Shown: positions 35,607-45,441, counted from the stretch's first letter. The stretch: DNA of 64,000 bases from Acholeplasmataceae bacterium (GCA_030603805.1 JAUVXD010000003.1:62001-126000), one strand, 5' to 3'. Notes: generated from the sequence alone by a model not told the origin. Program-made: numbers and translations.

Positions 35607-36613
35607 TTAAACAGTGCTCTCCCTTGCTTAGATTTTAAAAATTGATAGGTTGCTGTAGGCACTAAATTTTTAATCTCTTCAAAAGCATTGTCTTTAACGA
35701 GTTTTCTCACTAAAGATGCACTAATGACTTGTTGATCCTTTTTAAGACGATCGATGATGACCAGTTGTTCATTCAACAGTGATTTCATGGTTTGATTATA
35801 AGATGAAGTCATGGGATCTAAGGGTTCATTACCGACATATCTAAAATCGATTTCTAAAATATCCATAAAATATATTTTGAAGATTAAAAGGTCTAAATTC
35901 ATATATAGATTAGAAAAATCACTGAGTTCTTTTAAGAAATAAGTTGGGAATGTAGCTGCAGAAATAATGTAAGGTGTTGATGGGACAACATGGACATTTT
36001 TTAAATATTTTGTTGCTTTTTTTACAAGATTTAGTCGTATATCAAAAGGAAAAACAGACTGATCTTCTTCAACTAAAAAGATAATGACATGATCAGAACG
36101 TTTCGCACAGGTTTCAATCAAATAGAGATGTCCATTGGTGATAGGATTGCAGTTCATCACAATCGCAGAAGTTATACCTTTGGATAGATTCAATTCTCTT
36201 TTCATTTCTATGAGTCTTTCTCTGATTGGAAAAGTCTTGTTTTCAAACATAACAATATCCTGATAAGAGACGACTAGTTGGAAATTGAAGTCCAAAAAAA
36301 ACTTCTGATTTGCTGAAGTCGTGAATAAGAAGTACTTATTAATGTTTTTCTCAGAAAGTATTTGAGTCAAACGACTTAAAATAAGTGCAGTCAGATTTTC
36401 TCCTTGATAAGACTGATCAACTGCAATCATTTTGATGACATTATGATAAAGAGAACCAGTTGCAATAATCTTTTGATCATCATAAATGGCTATCGTTTGG
36501 GTCACTTTGTCATCAATCCGTAATCCCTCACGGATGACTAACTCTTGGGCAGACTTGATTTCATGATCTAAGATGCAGTCCACAATACGTCGTGCCATCT
36601 GATCACTCCTCAA
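35603..36613 (-). CDS. citC: [Citrate/citramalate (pro-3S)-lyase] ligase CitC
   Basis: 336 aa. An N-terminal GNAT-like region is followed by a nucleotidyltransferase domain with IVMNCNPITNGHLYLIE (about 153-169), the HxGH-type ATP site of CitC. It acetylates the thiol of the CitD prosthetic group with acetate and ATP, activating the lyase. It overlaps citF by 11 bases. Confidence 0.92.
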   Translation of the reverse strand: MRSDQMARRIVDCILDHEIKSAQELVIREGLRIDDKVTQTIAIYDDQKIIATGSLYHNVIKMIAVDQSYQGENLTALILSRLTQILSEKNINKYFLFTTSANQKFFLDFNFQLVVSYQDIVMFENKTFPIRERLIEMKRELNLSKGITSAIVMNCNPITNGHLYLIETCAKRSDHVIIFLVEEDQSVFPFDIRLNLVKKATKYLKNVHVVPSTPYIISAATFPTYFLKELSDFSNLYMNLDLLIFKIYFMDILEIDFRYVGNEPLDPMTSSYNQTMKSLLNEQLVIIDRLKKDQQVISASLVRKLVKDNAFEEIKNLVPTATYQFLKSKQGRALFK

Positions 36614-38117
36614 CTTGATATAAAGTATCTATGATCGAACCATCACGGTATCTCACTAAACCAATGACGTGCTCCGATAGGTTTGTTTTCTCAGGAGATC
36701 CTGCTATTTCAAGAGCTTTATGATAGAGTTCTTGAATCGTGACAATAGGAAGCCTAGAGTTTTTTAATCTTTCAATCAAATCAGTGCGTCTTGGGTGAAT
36801 GGCTATCCCACGTTCTGTGACTAAAACATCTACGGTTTCACCAGGAGTCGTTATGGTTTGAATTTGCTCTTTAACGATGGATAATCTAGATTTCAAAAGG
36901 TTCGTCGTTATGATGGTAAGTTTGGCACCAGCAGCAGTATCAGAATGACCACCACTACCACCCATCAGCAACCCGTGAGAATCTGTTGTCACATTCACAT
37001 TAAAGTCAAGATCGATTTCAGTTGCACCTAAAATAACGACATCAAGGTCGTTTACAATAGGATTCTCTTCAAAGGGATTACCATATTTGGAAGCACTCAT
37101 GAAGAGGTGGTTTGGGTTCTTTTTATAGGACTCAACGGCGACTAAGTCAAAACACTGCACATCATAAAGACGCTCAAATAAGCCATCTTTGAGCATATCA
37201 ACTAAGAAATTAGTGATACCACCTGATGCAAATGAACCTTTGATCTTTTCTTTTTTCATCATATACTCAACTTCTTTAGCAACAGCAAGTGATGTTCCAC
37301 CTGCACCTGTTTGAAAACTCATCTTTGGTTTGATAAAACCGAGTTCATGAATCAACCGTGCGGTATCTTTAGCGATTTTAATTTGAACTGGATCTTTGGT
37401 GGGTTTAGTTGTTCCAGAGACAATGCCTTTTGCATCACCAATTTTAGGAACTTTGATGACATAATCAACATATGTTTCATCGATTTCGATGCGTTCAATT
37501 TTGTCAACAAGATGATCAGTGATCACCACTTTAGTTTTTGCGTAAAGAAGATCAGAAATTGCATAGCCTAACGCACCACATGCACTAGGACCCTCTATAC
37601 CATTTCCATTACCTTTTACATCAGCACATGGCACTGCAATAAACGCAACATCAATCTTAAGTTCTCCAGATTCAATAGCCCTTGGACGTCCACCATGGGT
37701 ATCCATGATTAAAAGATCTTTAAGATAACCTTTGCTAATTGCTTCAGCAACTGGTCCGTTAATGTAATTGGTGTATATTTTGGTCACATGACCTGCTTTA
37801 ATTAAATCAACTAAAGGTTCATGAACAGGAAAAATCGCACTCGGTGCAAGGATCATGTTTTTTAAATTTCGTTTTTTGATTTCATCTAAAACCATGTTTA
37901 AAACACCATCACCATTTCTAAGATGATGGTGAAATGAAAGCGTCATACCGTCTGTAATTGGAAGTATATCAAAAATTTTTCCAATCGAATCGATTTTTTT
38001 ATCATCATTATTTGAGATGACAACAGGAATCAACACTCTTTTTTGATTTTTAATTAAATGAAATGCACCTTGATAAGGTTTATACCCTTGGGGTATCCAT
38101 CGCTTTAGACTATTCAT
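36603..38117 (-). CDS. citF: Citrate/citramalate lyase alpha subunit CitF (acyl-transferase)
   Basis: 504 aa. CitF features: SFQTGAGGTSLAVAKEVEYM, GGSGGHSDTAAGAKL and a C-terminal VTERGIAIHPRRTDL. It moves the substrate onto the acyl-carrier thiol in exchange for acetate. In a methylaspartate operon the likely substrate is (S)-citramalate instead of citrate (context inference; the two cannot be told apart by eye). It is followed by citC with an 11-base overlap. Confidence 0.92.
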   Translation of the reverse strand: MNSLKRWIPQGYKPYQGAFHLIKNQKRVLIPVVISNNDDKKIDSIGKIFDILPITDGMTLSFHHHLRNGDGVLNMVLDEIKKRNLKNMILAPSAIFPVHEPLVDLIKAGHVTKIYTNYINGPVAEAISKGYLKDLLIMDTHGGRPRAIESGELKIDVAFIAVPCADVKGNGNGIEGPSACGALGYAISDLLYAKTKVVITDHLVDKIERIEIDETYVDYVIKVPKIGDAKGIVSGTTKPTKDPVQIKIAKDTARLIHELGFIKPKMSFQTGAGGTSLAVAKEVEYMMKKEKIKGSFASGGITNFLVDMLKDGLFERLYDVQCFDLVAVESYKKNPNHLFMSASKYGNPFEENPIVNDLDVVILGATEIDLDFNVNVTTDSHGLLMGGSGGHSDTAAGAKLTIITTNLLKSRLSIVKEQIQTITTPGETVDVLVTERGIAIHPRRTDLIERLKNSRLPIVTIQELYHKALEIAGSPEKTNLSEHVIGLVRYRDGSIIDTLYQVEE

Positions 38118-38124
38118 AGGATAC

Positions 38125-38985
38125 CTACAAAATCTGCCATTTTTTGGCTTTTTCTATGGTTTTTTGAGCACGTTCAATAATGGGTTTATCAATCATTTTA
38201 CCATCAACTGAAAAAGCTCCTTTTTGGTCATGTTTAGATTGCTCATACGCAAGTAGAATTTTTTGAGCATGAGAGATTTCAGATTCGCTTGGTGAAAATA
38301 TGGTATTGACGATTTCGATTTGATTGGGATGAATACATGCTTTGCCAGTCATACCAAGTGATTTTGCAAAACTGGCATCCGATTTGAGTCCTTCCGAATC
38401 TTGTGTTTGGGTAAATGGTGTATCAATGGCTTCTAAACCATGAGCTTTTGCAGCTAATACCACCATACTACGAGCAAGAAGAATTTCCATACCTAAACTG
38501 GTGCGTTCAATTTCAAGATCTGTTGCTAAATCTTCAGCACCTAAAAGAAGACCCGTTACACGCTTGCATGCTGCAATCTGATTGATTTCAATTAAGGATT
38601 GCGCTTTTTCGATGATGGGTATCATGCCAATTTTTTTCAATAATTTCTTTTTCTTTTCTATTTTTTCTAAATGTTGATCTAAATGCTTCAGAGTTTCAAG
38701 ATTAGCCTTTGGGAGCATAATTGTATCGATATGATCTGAGACTATTAGACTGAGATCATCAAGTCCTAATCTCGTATCGATTGCATTAATGCGAACGATA
38801 ACTTCAATGTTTTTGAGTTTGAAATGCTCAAGATAAGATTTTAGCAATTGTCTTGCCGCATCTTTTTCTGATAAAAAAACAGCATCCTCTAAGTCAAAGA
38901 TTACAGCATCTGCACTAAAAACATCTGCGTTTTGCAGCATCGCTGGTGTATTTGAAGGTATAAAAAGTAGACTACGGTTCATCAA
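38125..38985 (-). CDS. citE: Citrate/citramalate lyase beta subunit CitE
   Basis: 286 aa HpcH/HpaI-type TIM barrel. RSLLFIPSNTPAML at the N-terminus, DAVIFDLEDAVFLSEKDAAR near 25 (acidic metal ligands), VIVRINAIDT and GLLLGAEDLATDL near 146. It cleaves the citramalyl- or citryl-ACP thioester, giving pyruvate (from citramalate) and acetyl-ACP. ATGA overlap with citD. Confidence 0.93.
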   Translation of the reverse strand: MMNRSLLFIPSNTPAMLQNADVFSADAVIFDLEDAVFLSEKDAARQLLKSYLEHFKLKNIEVIVRINAIDTRLGLDDLSLIVSDHIDTIMLPKANLETLKHLDQHLEKIEKKKKLLKKIGMIPIIEKAQSLIEINQIAACKRVTGLLLGAEDLATDLEIERTSLGMEILLARSMVVLAAKAHGLEAIDTPFTQTQDSEGLKSDASFAKSLGMTGKACIHPNQIEIVNTIFSPSESEISHAQKILLAYEQSKHDQKGAFSVDGKMIDKPIIERAQKTIEKAKKWQIL

Positions 38986-39236
38986 CTATTCTCCAATCTT
39001 GATAAAGCAGTCAGTAAGCGTGCTTTAATCGTATAATCGAGTGCACCTTTGTCTTGGATGTGCACATGGATTAATTCGATTTTTGAAGCTAAAAGCGTCT
39101 CACGAATCACTTTTTCGATTTGATTTTTAAACTGTTTGTAAACGATGCTTTCAATCAAAATTTCCATGTGATCATGGGGTTTAACCGTAATCAAACAGTC
39201 ATTTGATTCCATCGTACCAGCAGTAGCAAACTTCAT
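38982..39236 (-). CDS. citD: Citrate/citramalate lyase acyl carrier protein CitD
   Basis: 84 aa gamma subunit. The prosthetic-group Ser is in FATAGTMESNDCLITV (Ser11), matching the AGTLESSD pattern of CitD. It carries the phosphoribosyl-dephospho-CoA arm installed by CitXG and acetylated by CitC. It lies 8 bases after the mal gene. Confidence 0.92.
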   Translation of the reverse strand: MKFATAGTMESNDCLITVKPHDHMEILIESIVYKQFKNQIEKVIRETLLASKIELIHVHIQDKGALDYTIKARLLTALSRLENS

Positions 39237-39244
39237 GAATCCAC

Positions 39245-40489
39245 CTATTTTCTAGAGTTAGCCAGATGAATGACACGCTCCATCATATTGTTAACAATCA
39301 TATAACCCCCATCAACATCCATGCCAGGTTTTGCTAAACAAATATCCGCTTGACAGGCAATAGCAACACTTGTGGTTGCTTCAGCTGAAAGATTAGTTTC
39401 ATTACATGTGCCACCAGAATAAGCACCAATACCTGCTTTCTTACAATACAAAATCGCTTCAGCAATATTATTTAAACCACCAAGATCAGGTGTTTTTATT
39501 TGCAATATATGACCCGCCTTATTGTCTGCAAAATAGGCTATGTCTTCTAAGGTGTTACACCATTCATCAGCAACGATTTCTATACCAATCATGGCTTCAT
39601 CTAGACGTCTTCTAATCTCCTTTAGGGCCAGCATCGTTCCTTCACGATTACCGGAATCTATGGGTCCCTCTAATCTAAGTTTAAAAGGGCTTGCTGCAAG
39701 TTCTAATTGTCTGCAGTATTCGACAATCCGGTCATAGTCATCGTTAAACGCAATACCAATGGTTCCATAGACATCAACATGCAAAATGGGTTGATAATCT
39801 GCTCTATGTCTTTTTTCAATAATTCTATTTTTGAGCCAAGTGATATAGTCTAAAAGGATTTCTCCATTATAACCAAGTTTTTCTTTAACGTTATTGATGA
39901 GTGCATGCGGTAAGGAATCGACTTCCTTTAAAATCATCTTATCAACATTGATATATCTGTCGTCTCCAGATTGTGCAAAAATAGGCACACGAGCAAGGAT
40001 TTGATGAAGAGGGTTATATTCATCGCGAATGACTTCAGCCATGGTTTTCTTGTTCGCTTGAGCAGTTGCTGAAAGTAATGCTTGTGTGATGCCATATCGT
40101 ATGGCTGTATGCAAATGTTTTCCATCTATTTTAAGTCTGTCATATTTTTCTGCGACTTTTTTAAACGTTGTCACATCTTCACCAATCAGCATTGGTTTAA
40201 TATGTTTTTCAATAAAGGGCAAATATTCATCAGCTAAGAAAAGTGGATCTCTACCACCAGCACCGGAGTATTGAACTGCTGCACAATCACCCATGCCAAC
40301 AGCACCATTTTCTAAAACTAGTTGAACAGAGATAGCTTCTCCTGGAACCCGAACTTCCTTGAAACCCTCTGTTAAAGGCTCACCAACATACATAAAACCA
40401 TCTTTTTGTGCATCTTTTTTAATGGCCTTTTGGTCATCAAAGTAAAACCCTGTATAACTTTTTGTCAAAATGACATCGATAATCTTCAT
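39245..40489 (-). CDS. mal: Methylaspartate ammonia-lyase
   Basis: 414 aa enolase-superfamily enzyme, the usual family length. Catalytic Lys in HILQIKTPDLGGLNNI (about 331), metal ligands in LHVDVYG, LRLEGP and EIVADEW, and GAYSGGTCNETNLSAEA near the C-terminus. It removes ammonia from (2S,3S)-3-methylaspartate to give mesaconate. It sits between glmE and citD. Confidence 0.95.
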   Translation of the reverse strand: MKIIDVILTKSYTGFYFDDQKAIKKDAQKDGFMYVGEPLTEGFKEVRVPGEAISVQLVLENGAVGMGDCAAVQYSGAGGRDPLFLADEYLPFIEKHIKPMLIGEDVTTFKKVAEKYDRLKIDGKHLHTAIRYGITQALLSATAQANKKTMAEVIRDEYNPLHQILARVPIFAQSGDDRYINVDKMILKEVDSLPHALINNVKEKLGYNGEILLDYITWLKNRIIEKRHRADYQPILHVDVYGTIGIAFNDDYDRIVEYCRQLELAASPFKLRLEGPIDSGNREGTMLALKEIRRRLDEAMIGIEIVADEWCNTLEDIAYFADNKAGHILQIKTPDLGGLNNIAEAILYCKKAGIGAYSGGTCNETNLSAEATTSVAIACQADICLAKPGMDVDGGYMIVNNMMERVIHLANSRK

Positions 40490-40492
40490 GAG

Positions 40493-41959
40493 TTATTTCT
40501 TTCCTTTTGCTGGTCTACCAATCAGTTGTCCGTAACTGACTGCATAAATATCATCTACAGTCATTTGGAAGGTAATCGGACGTCCTTCAGCTTTTGCCCT
40601 TTCGTCTAATTTTCCTTTATGGAAATCTTTAATATCTTGTGTCATGGCTAAATGACCGAATTCTAGGATTCGTACACAGCCATCGTTATCTCTTGCAGGT
40701 AAAACTTTGTTTTGATTTTGTTTACTTGGAGCAAATGGGACATCAATTGCACCCAGTTCAAAAGCTTTAATCGTTCCAACAGCTAAGTCGCCATCACCAA
40801 GCTCATAAACTGCATTCATTAAACAAGAAACTTCCTTACGAATTTGTTCCTTTTCAATATTCAATAGTGAAGAATTTGGCATTTTTTGATCTTGCAATAA
40901 TGATACAACCATTTTTGATTCCCTAATGCCAAAAGCGTTGATTTCTTTGGTTGGAACACCAATCGACTCATATGGTGTTTTGGTAATCATTTTGGTCGCA
41001 CCAGCTAAAGATGCAACCGTTGAAGCCATTGCAATTAATCCAGCAGCTTTCGCTTCATCTTGAGGGAATCCCCCCATCCACTGATGAAATACGGTTGTAA
41101 TAAACATGTCATGATAGCCATGTTTTCTCAAGTATTCATCGGTGAGTTCTTGAAGCATCACAATGGATGCAACATCTTGAATCACATTGCCACATTGACC
41201 ATAGCCGACAGTTATATTTTTAACACCTTGCTCAGCTGCAAGAAGTGCTTCAATAATGCCTATGCTAATTGCAATCGAAGGTGGAACAAGTGTGCCAGTC
41301 AGTGGACCAAAAGGTTCACGGTTGATGCTAATCCCATGCTCTTCGTAATAACCGACAAGTCGATCACAATATTGCCAGTAGTAAATCGAATCTGCGAGTG
41401 AAATGCTTTTTGCATAAGGTAGATTATAAGAAATGCCACCACCTTCATTTGATGTCCATCCTGCGGCATGAATTATTTCTGCTAAAAGTCTACCATCGGG
41501 TGTGCCATGTCTTGCTTGCATAGGAACATTGACTGAATCTAATACCTCACGACATGCCTTGACGCCGTGATTAACAGCAGGAAAACCGTTAAGCATGGAT
41601 CTACCTTCGCTTTGGCTGACACGAATGCCTTCCTCAGCTTCTGTGTACCTGTTATGTCTTGTATAAGAATCGATGGTCGCAGGTAAAAAATCAGCACCAG
41701 CAGCCTCTAGGTGACGCATTAAATCAATATGCTCACTCACGAGGGCAACACCAGCTCTAGGCTGAATATAGGTTCTTCCCTGAGCTTTAGCTTCTTTGAG
41801 TTTTAATGCGAAATTTTTGTGAGCTGGTAGTTTTTTTAAATTGTCTACAGCTACATCTAAGTCTAACATTGGGTCACTACCTGTTGGCCAGGTTGCTAGA
41901 ACTTCTTTTCTGACTTCTAAAAATTTTTCAAGTGACCATTTTTTATTGACAACTTGCAT
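40493..41959 (-). CDS. glmE: Glutamate mutase epsilon (catalytic) subunit
   Basis: 488 aa, full family length. [19 protein letters not shown] near residue 61, [30 protein letters not shown] and [20 protein letters not shown] mark the substrate-binding TIM barrel. With GlmS and coenzyme B12 it rearranges L-glutamate to (2S,3S)-3-methylaspartate. Follows mutL by 13 bases. Confidence 0.95.
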   Translation of the reverse strand: MQVVNKKWSLEKFLEVRKEVLATWPTGSDPMLDLDVAVDNLKKLPAHKNFALKLKEAKAQGRTYIQPRAGVALVSEHIDLMRHLEAAGADFLPATIDSYTRHNRYTEAEEGIRVSQSEGRSMLNGFPAVNHGVKACREVLDSVNVPMQARHGTPDGRLLAEIIHAAGWTSNEGGGISYNLPYAKSISLADSIYYWQYCDRLVGYYEEHGISINREPFGPLTGTLVPPSIAISIGIIEALLAAEQGVKNITVGYGQCGNVIQDVASIVMLQELTDEYLRKHGYHDMFITTVFHQWMGGFPQDEAKAAGLIAMASTVASLAGATKMITKTPYESIGVPTKEINAFGIRESKMVVSLLQDQKMPNSSLLNIEKEQIRKEVSCLMNAVYELGDGDLAVGTIKAFELGAIDVPFAPSKQNQNKVLPARDNDGCVRILEFGHLAMTQDIKDFHKGKLDERAKAEGRPITFQMTVDDIYAVSYGQLIGRPAKGKK

Positions 41960-41972
41960 GAGGATCTCTCTC

Positions 41973-43355
41973 CTATATCTTGATGATACGTTTCTTCATT
42001 ATTTTTAAAGCAATTTCAGGGTAATCCATCGAAAGAAGACCCATAGCAGATAGGATATAATCCTTATCGAGTAAAAATTCTGGTTTTACAGGTCTAAGTT
42101 CCATAGGTCTTGATTCCATTTTGGTCGCTTGTTTAAGCAGTGACACTGGATTCTTACTTGTAATGACAACACCACCAGTACCGATGAAATATTTGGTTTG
42201 TGTTAAATCCTTACCTTGTTGATGATACATCATACCCATAGGTGTATAAACACCTTTGAGTGTGCCGACATGTCTGCTGGTTGCAACTTCAATACACTTA
42301 CCAGCAATGATATCATCGATATGACTATCTTCATCTGTTTCGGATAAGAATTCAATGTCTTGATTTCTCATGGTGCATGCTTGAACAATATCAATTTGAT
42401 TTTTCATGTAGTGGTTGAGTTCAGATGATGTAAAAGCATTCAAGACACCTAAAGCTGAATATCTCATGCCTAAATCACCCTCAACCGTGCGTTTAGCATA
42501 AGGTTCTTCAAGTCCAGTGAGTAGTGCATTCATTTGTGTGGGCAGTCCTAAAGACATGGAATAAAGGTCCGTGGTGGCACCACCGACATCTGCAAGCATC
42601 AATTCTCCTAAACCAGAGTCATCTTCAAATCCTTTAGATAAAAGCTCTGCAGCCATTAAAACAGCATTAGGTGTTGGAAGAATGACTTGATCGATTTCCT
42701 GTTCGATTTTTTTGATGCCTTTAGCTTCGATAATATTTTTGACAAATATCTCCTTTATCTTATTTTTAGCACTTTCAATGTTTAACACATTGAGTTTAGG
42801 CATGACATTCTCACAAATAAAAAACGGTTTTTGACCTTTCGATAAAATCACTTCAATTTGATCAATGGCATCTTTATTACCTGCAAAAACAATAGGTGCT
42901 GTTACATTGGACTCAGAAAGCATTGTTGCATTATGAATAACAACCTCTGAATTGCCACCATTGGCTCCACCAGCAAGTAAGATGATATCAATCTTTTGAT
43001 CGATGATCTGTTGAACTTCACTTTTATTGATGTTATGAGATAAGACAAGCTCGACTTTCGCTCCCGCACCTAAGCATACACGCTTCGCAGCTTCAGTCGT
43101 TAAATCTTCAACTAAACCGATGGCAGCCATTTTTAGACCACCAGCAGCCGATGAACAAGCAACGATTTTATCAAACTTAATGGGGAAATCAAGTTTTGCT
43201 TTAAGTTTAGTTAATGCTTTTTCATAGCCTTCAATAATGTTGGTCTCCACAGTCGTGATGGCTTTTGAAGTAGCTAAAATATCTACTTTTTCTAGATCGA
43301 CTGCTGTAAGCTTAGTAAACGTCGATCCAAAATCTACCAGCAAGTAAAACCTCAT
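41973..43355 (-). CDS. mutL: Glutamate mutase reactivation protein MutL/GlmL
   Basis: 460 aa ASKHA-fold ATPase. [16 protein letters not shown] at the N-terminus (phosphate-1 loop), [14 protein letters not shown] near 129 and [15 protein letters not shown] near 252. Usually placed between the two mutase subunit genes, as here; thought to replace damaged B12 on the mutase. Not the DNA-repair MutL. It shares one base with the end of glmS. Confidence 0.92.
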   Translation of the reverse strand: MRFYLLVDFGSTFTKLTAVDLEKVDILATSKAITTVETNIIEGYEKALTKLKAKLDFPIKFDKIVACSSAAGGLKMAAIGLVEDLTTEAAKRVCLGAGAKVELVLSHNINKSEVQQIIDQKIDIILLAGGANGGNSEVVIHNATMLSESNVTAPIVFAGNKDAIDQIEVILSKGQKPFFICENVMPKLNVLNIESAKNKIKEIFVKNIIEAKGIKKIEQEIDQVILPTPNAVLMAAELLSKGFEDDSGLGELMLADVGGATTDLYSMSLGLPTQMNALLTGLEEPYAKRTVEGDLGMRYSALGVLNAFTSSELNHYMKNQIDIVQACTMRNQDIEFLSETDEDSHIDDIIAGKCIEVATSRHVGTLKGVYTPMGMMYHQQGKDLTQTKYFIGTGGVVITSKNPVSLLKQATKMESRPMELRPVKPEFLLDKDYILSAMGLLSMDYPEIALKIMKKRIIKI

Positions 43356-43762
43356 TATAAGTCTCCTAAATCTGATTTGATAATATCTAGAACATCCTCA
43401 ATATTCGTTCCTGGTGGGAAAACTCGATTAAAGCCCATGTCTTTAAATCTTTTCTCTACATCATTAAAATCTTGTTTCCCTACAACAATATTGCCCCCAA
43501 CATACAGGAGCACATCATCTAAACCAGCTTCTATACATTTGTCTCTCATGCCTCGGCAATCAAGTTCTCCATGACCATATAGTGATGATACTAAAATTAA
43601 ACGAGCCGATGTTTCAATGGCGGCGTTGATAAAATCTTCTTGAGTGGATAACACACCAACATTGACAACATTGTATCCTTCTTGGGTGAGTGTATACTCA
43701 ATAATTCGATTTCCAACGGCATGAACATCAGCCCCTATTACACCAATTACAATTGACTTCAT
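43355..43762 (-). CDS. glmS: Glutamate mutase sigma (B12-binding) subunit
   Basis: 135 aa. The base-off/His-on B12 motif is complete: GADVHAVGN (DxHxxG), SSLYGHGE (SxL) and YVGGNIVVG (GG). First gene of the nine-gene operon glmS-mutL-glmE-mal-citDEF-citC-citXG. GGAGGATATA precedes the ATG. No B12 riboswitch fits the roughly 60-base leader predicted from the promoter. Confidence 0.95.
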   Translation of the reverse strand: MKSIVIGVIGADVHAVGNRIIEYTLTQEGYNVVNVGVLSTQEDFINAAIETSARLILVSSLYGHGELDCRGMRDKCIEAGLDDVLLYVGGNIVVGKQDFNDVEKRFKDMGFNRVFPPGTNIEDVLDIIKSDLGDL

Positions 43763-43806
43763 TATATCCTCCAGTAGTCGCGCAAGTTACCATTTCTACA
43801 AAAAAA

Positions 43807-43820
43807 ATAAAACGCTTACA
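43807..43820 (-). promoter_or_regulatory. cre-like catabolite-control box (methylaspartate operon)
   Basis: On the minus strand TGTAAGCGTTTTAT. With the predicted start near 43823 it falls at about +4 to +17, a road-block position. It shares its first 12 bases with the box at 29357. Confidence 0.62.
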
Positions 43821-43825
43821 TACAC

Positions 43826-43841
43826 TTGTATTGTAATACAA
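43826..43841. promoter_or_regulatory. 16-bp palindrome over the methylaspartate -10
   Basis: TTGTATTGTAATACAA: 7-bp perfect arms around GT. It covers the minus-strand -10 (TACAAT) of the glm operon and lies in the 155-base region shared with the divergent hydratase genes. Confidence 0.5.
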
Positions 43842-43858
43842 AGATATTAAAAAAACAA
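43830..43858 (-). promoter_or_regulatory. Promoter of glmS-citXG operon
   Basis: Minus strand: TTGTTT (43858-43853), 17-bp spacer, TACAAT (43835-43830). Predicted start near 43823. Confidence 0.6.
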
Positions 43859-43872
43859 CAGTTTATGTCGAT

Positions 43873-43900
43873 TTGCGTTTAACTTTTTTTAGTGTATAAT
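43873..43900 (+). promoter_or_regulatory. Promoter of the two-subunit hydratase genes
   Basis: TTGCGT (43873-43878), 16-bp spacer, TATAAT (43895-43900) with TG immediately before it. Start near 43907 leaves a leader of only about 11 bases before ATG 43918. Confidence 0.6.
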
Positions 43901-43917
43901 GGGATTGGGTGAAAACT

Positions 43918-44760
43918 ATGCGAAATATAGATGTCAAGGTCATCACTGATGCCGTTAAGGCACTTGCAATCGATGCAAACTCCAATATTGGGAAATCATT
44001 TATTGATGAACTAAGAGAGGCTTTAAAGAAAGAAAAATCTGAAATTGGGAAAAATGTTTTAGAGCAAATCATTGAAAATGATACCATTGCTATGGAGAAC
44101 AAAGAGCCGATGTGTCAAGATACAGGCATGGTCGTTGTTTTTGTTGAATTAGGTTATGATGTGCATATCACAGGTGGTGATTTATATGATGCCATTAATC
44201 AGGGTATCAGAGAAGCATATCATGAAGGTTTGCTTAGAAAAAGTGTTGCAAAGCATCCCATCACCAGAGGTAATACCAATGATAATACGCCAGGTGTCAT
44301 TCATGTGAAGCTTGTGCCTGGAAATCACATAAAAATCACACTTGCACCCAAAGGTGGAGGCAGTGAAAATATGAGTTTAGTCAAGATGTTAGTGCCTTCA
44401 GATGGGGTTGAAGGCATTAAAAAACTTGTGCTTCATACCATTTTTTATGCAGGGGGTAAACCATGTCCACCACTAGTCGTTGGTATTGGTTTAGGAGGCA
44501 ATTTAGAAAAGTCAGCGTTGCTCGCTAAAGAAGCTATCATGAGAGATCTTAAAGATGAAAGTCCAGATCCTGTTATAGCAAAACTTGAAAAAGAGTTGCT
44601 TGATGAAATTAATCAACTTGGAGTTGGTCCAATGGGATTTGGTGGTACCACAACTGCACTTGCTGTCAAGATCAATAGTTACCCATGCCATATTGCATCA
44701 CTTCCTGTTGCTATTAATCTTCAATGTCATGCATCAAGACATAAAGATATTACAATTTAG
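43918..44760 (+). CDS. Class I fumarase-type hydratase alpha subunit (probable mesaconase)
   Basis: 280 aa. The [4Fe-4S]-binding Cys are in EPMCQDTGM (about 62), GKPCPPLVVGIG (about 183) and the third region near LQCHASRHKD. NDNTPGVIH and LAPKGGGSEN are family marks (FumA N-terminal/TtdA). As a two-subunit enzyme divergent from mal and the lyase genes, it fits mesaconase, hydrating mesaconate to (S)-citramalate, the only step missing from the opposite operon. Fumarase or tartrate dehydratase are alternatives. ATG 43918 preferred to GTG 43909 since GGGTGA lies between. Confidence 0.85.
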   Translation: MRNIDVKVITDAVKALAIDANSNIGKSFIDELREALKKEKSEIGKNVLEQIIENDTIAMENKEPMCQDTGMVVVFVELGYDVHITGGDLYDAINQGIREAYHEGLLRKSVAKHPITRGNTNDNTPGVIHVKLVPGNHIKITLAPKGGGSENMSLVKMLVPSDGVEGIKKLVLHTIFYAGGKPCPPLVVGIGLGGNLEKSALLAKEAIMRDLKDESPDPVIAKLEKELLDEINQLGVGPMGFGGTTTALAVKINSYPCHIASLPVAINLQCHASRHKDITI

Positions 44761-44772
44761 GGGGAGATTATC

Positions 44773-45327
44773 ATGAAACTTAGAACACCAATTAGAGATC
44801 AAGATATCCAATCTTTAAGAGCAGGTCAAATCGTCTATTTTTCAGGTATTATATATACAGGAAGAGATGCTGCACATAAAAGATTAGTTGAAACACTTGA
44901 AAAAGAAGGGAAACTACCCATAGATTTTCATGGTCAAGTGATTTATTATGTCGGTCCTACTCCTGCAAAAGAAGGTAGACCGATTGGCTCTTGTGGCCCA
45001 ACTTCAAGTTACCGGATGGATGCTTATTCAACTGTTTTAATGAAAGAAGGACTAAAAGTCATGATTGGAAAAGGGGATCGAAGCGATCAGTTTATTTCTG
45101 ATATGATTCAAGAACAAGGGGTTTATTTACAAGCTGTTGGTGGTGCAGGTGCCTTGCTCTCTAGAAAAGTTAAGAAAAGTGAAGTTGTTCTATATGAAGA
45201 TTTAGGTGCAGAGGCAATTTATAAGCTAGAAGTTGAAGATTTTCCAGCGATTGTAACCTATGATATTTATGGTGGGAACATGATTAATGATGAAGTAAAA
45301 AAATATCAAAAAATCAACATTGAATAA
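44773..45327 (+). CDS. Class I fumarase-type hydratase beta subunit
   Basis: 184 aa. VYFSGIIYTGRDAAHKR near residue 21, YYVGPTPAKEGRPIGSCGPT and SSYRMD near 58-78, and MIGKGDRSD near 97 are the FumA C-terminal/TtdB signature. It pairs with the alpha gene 12 bases upstream; GGGGGAGATTATC is its ribosome site. In single-chain fumarase these two parts are fused. Confidence 0.88.
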   Translation: MKLRTPIRDQDIQSLRAGQIVYFSGIIYTGRDAAHKRLVETLEKEGKLPIDFHGQVIYYVGPTPAKEGRPIGSCGPTSSYRMDAYSTVLMKEGLKVMIGKGDRSDQFISDMIQEQGVYLQAVGGAGALLSRKVKKSEVVLYEDLGAEAIYKLEVEDFPAIVTYDIYGGNMINDEVKKYQKINIE

Positions 45328-45347
45328 GGTGATTTATCACCTTTTTT
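45326..45347 (+). terminator. Rho-independent terminator
   Basis: Stem AAGGTGAT / ATCACCTT with a 2-base gap between arms (so the closing pairs form the loop) and TTTT after it. It overlaps the hydratase stop codon. Confidence 0.75.
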
Positions 45348-45412
45348 GATTAAAAGTATTCATTAAGATGCATATTTATGTTATTTTTCATGAATGAATG
45401 CATGTTATAATA

Positions 45413-45421
45413 AATTGAAAT
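45413..45421 (+). promoter_or_regulatory. Extended -10 promoter for the Nudix gene
   Basis: TGTTATAAT, 20 bases before ATG 45442; no convincing -35. Confidence 0.5.
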
Positions 45422-45441
45422 CTATAAATTTGAGGCAACCT

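Noticed and set aside
41973-43355. DNA mismatch-repair MutL
   Set aside because: The sequence is an ASKHA ATPase inside a glutamate mutase operon; the shared name is coincidental.
43763-43908. Possible B12 riboswitch before the glutamate mutase operon
   Set aside because: Only about 60 bases lie between the predicted start and glmS, too short, and no B12-box was seen.
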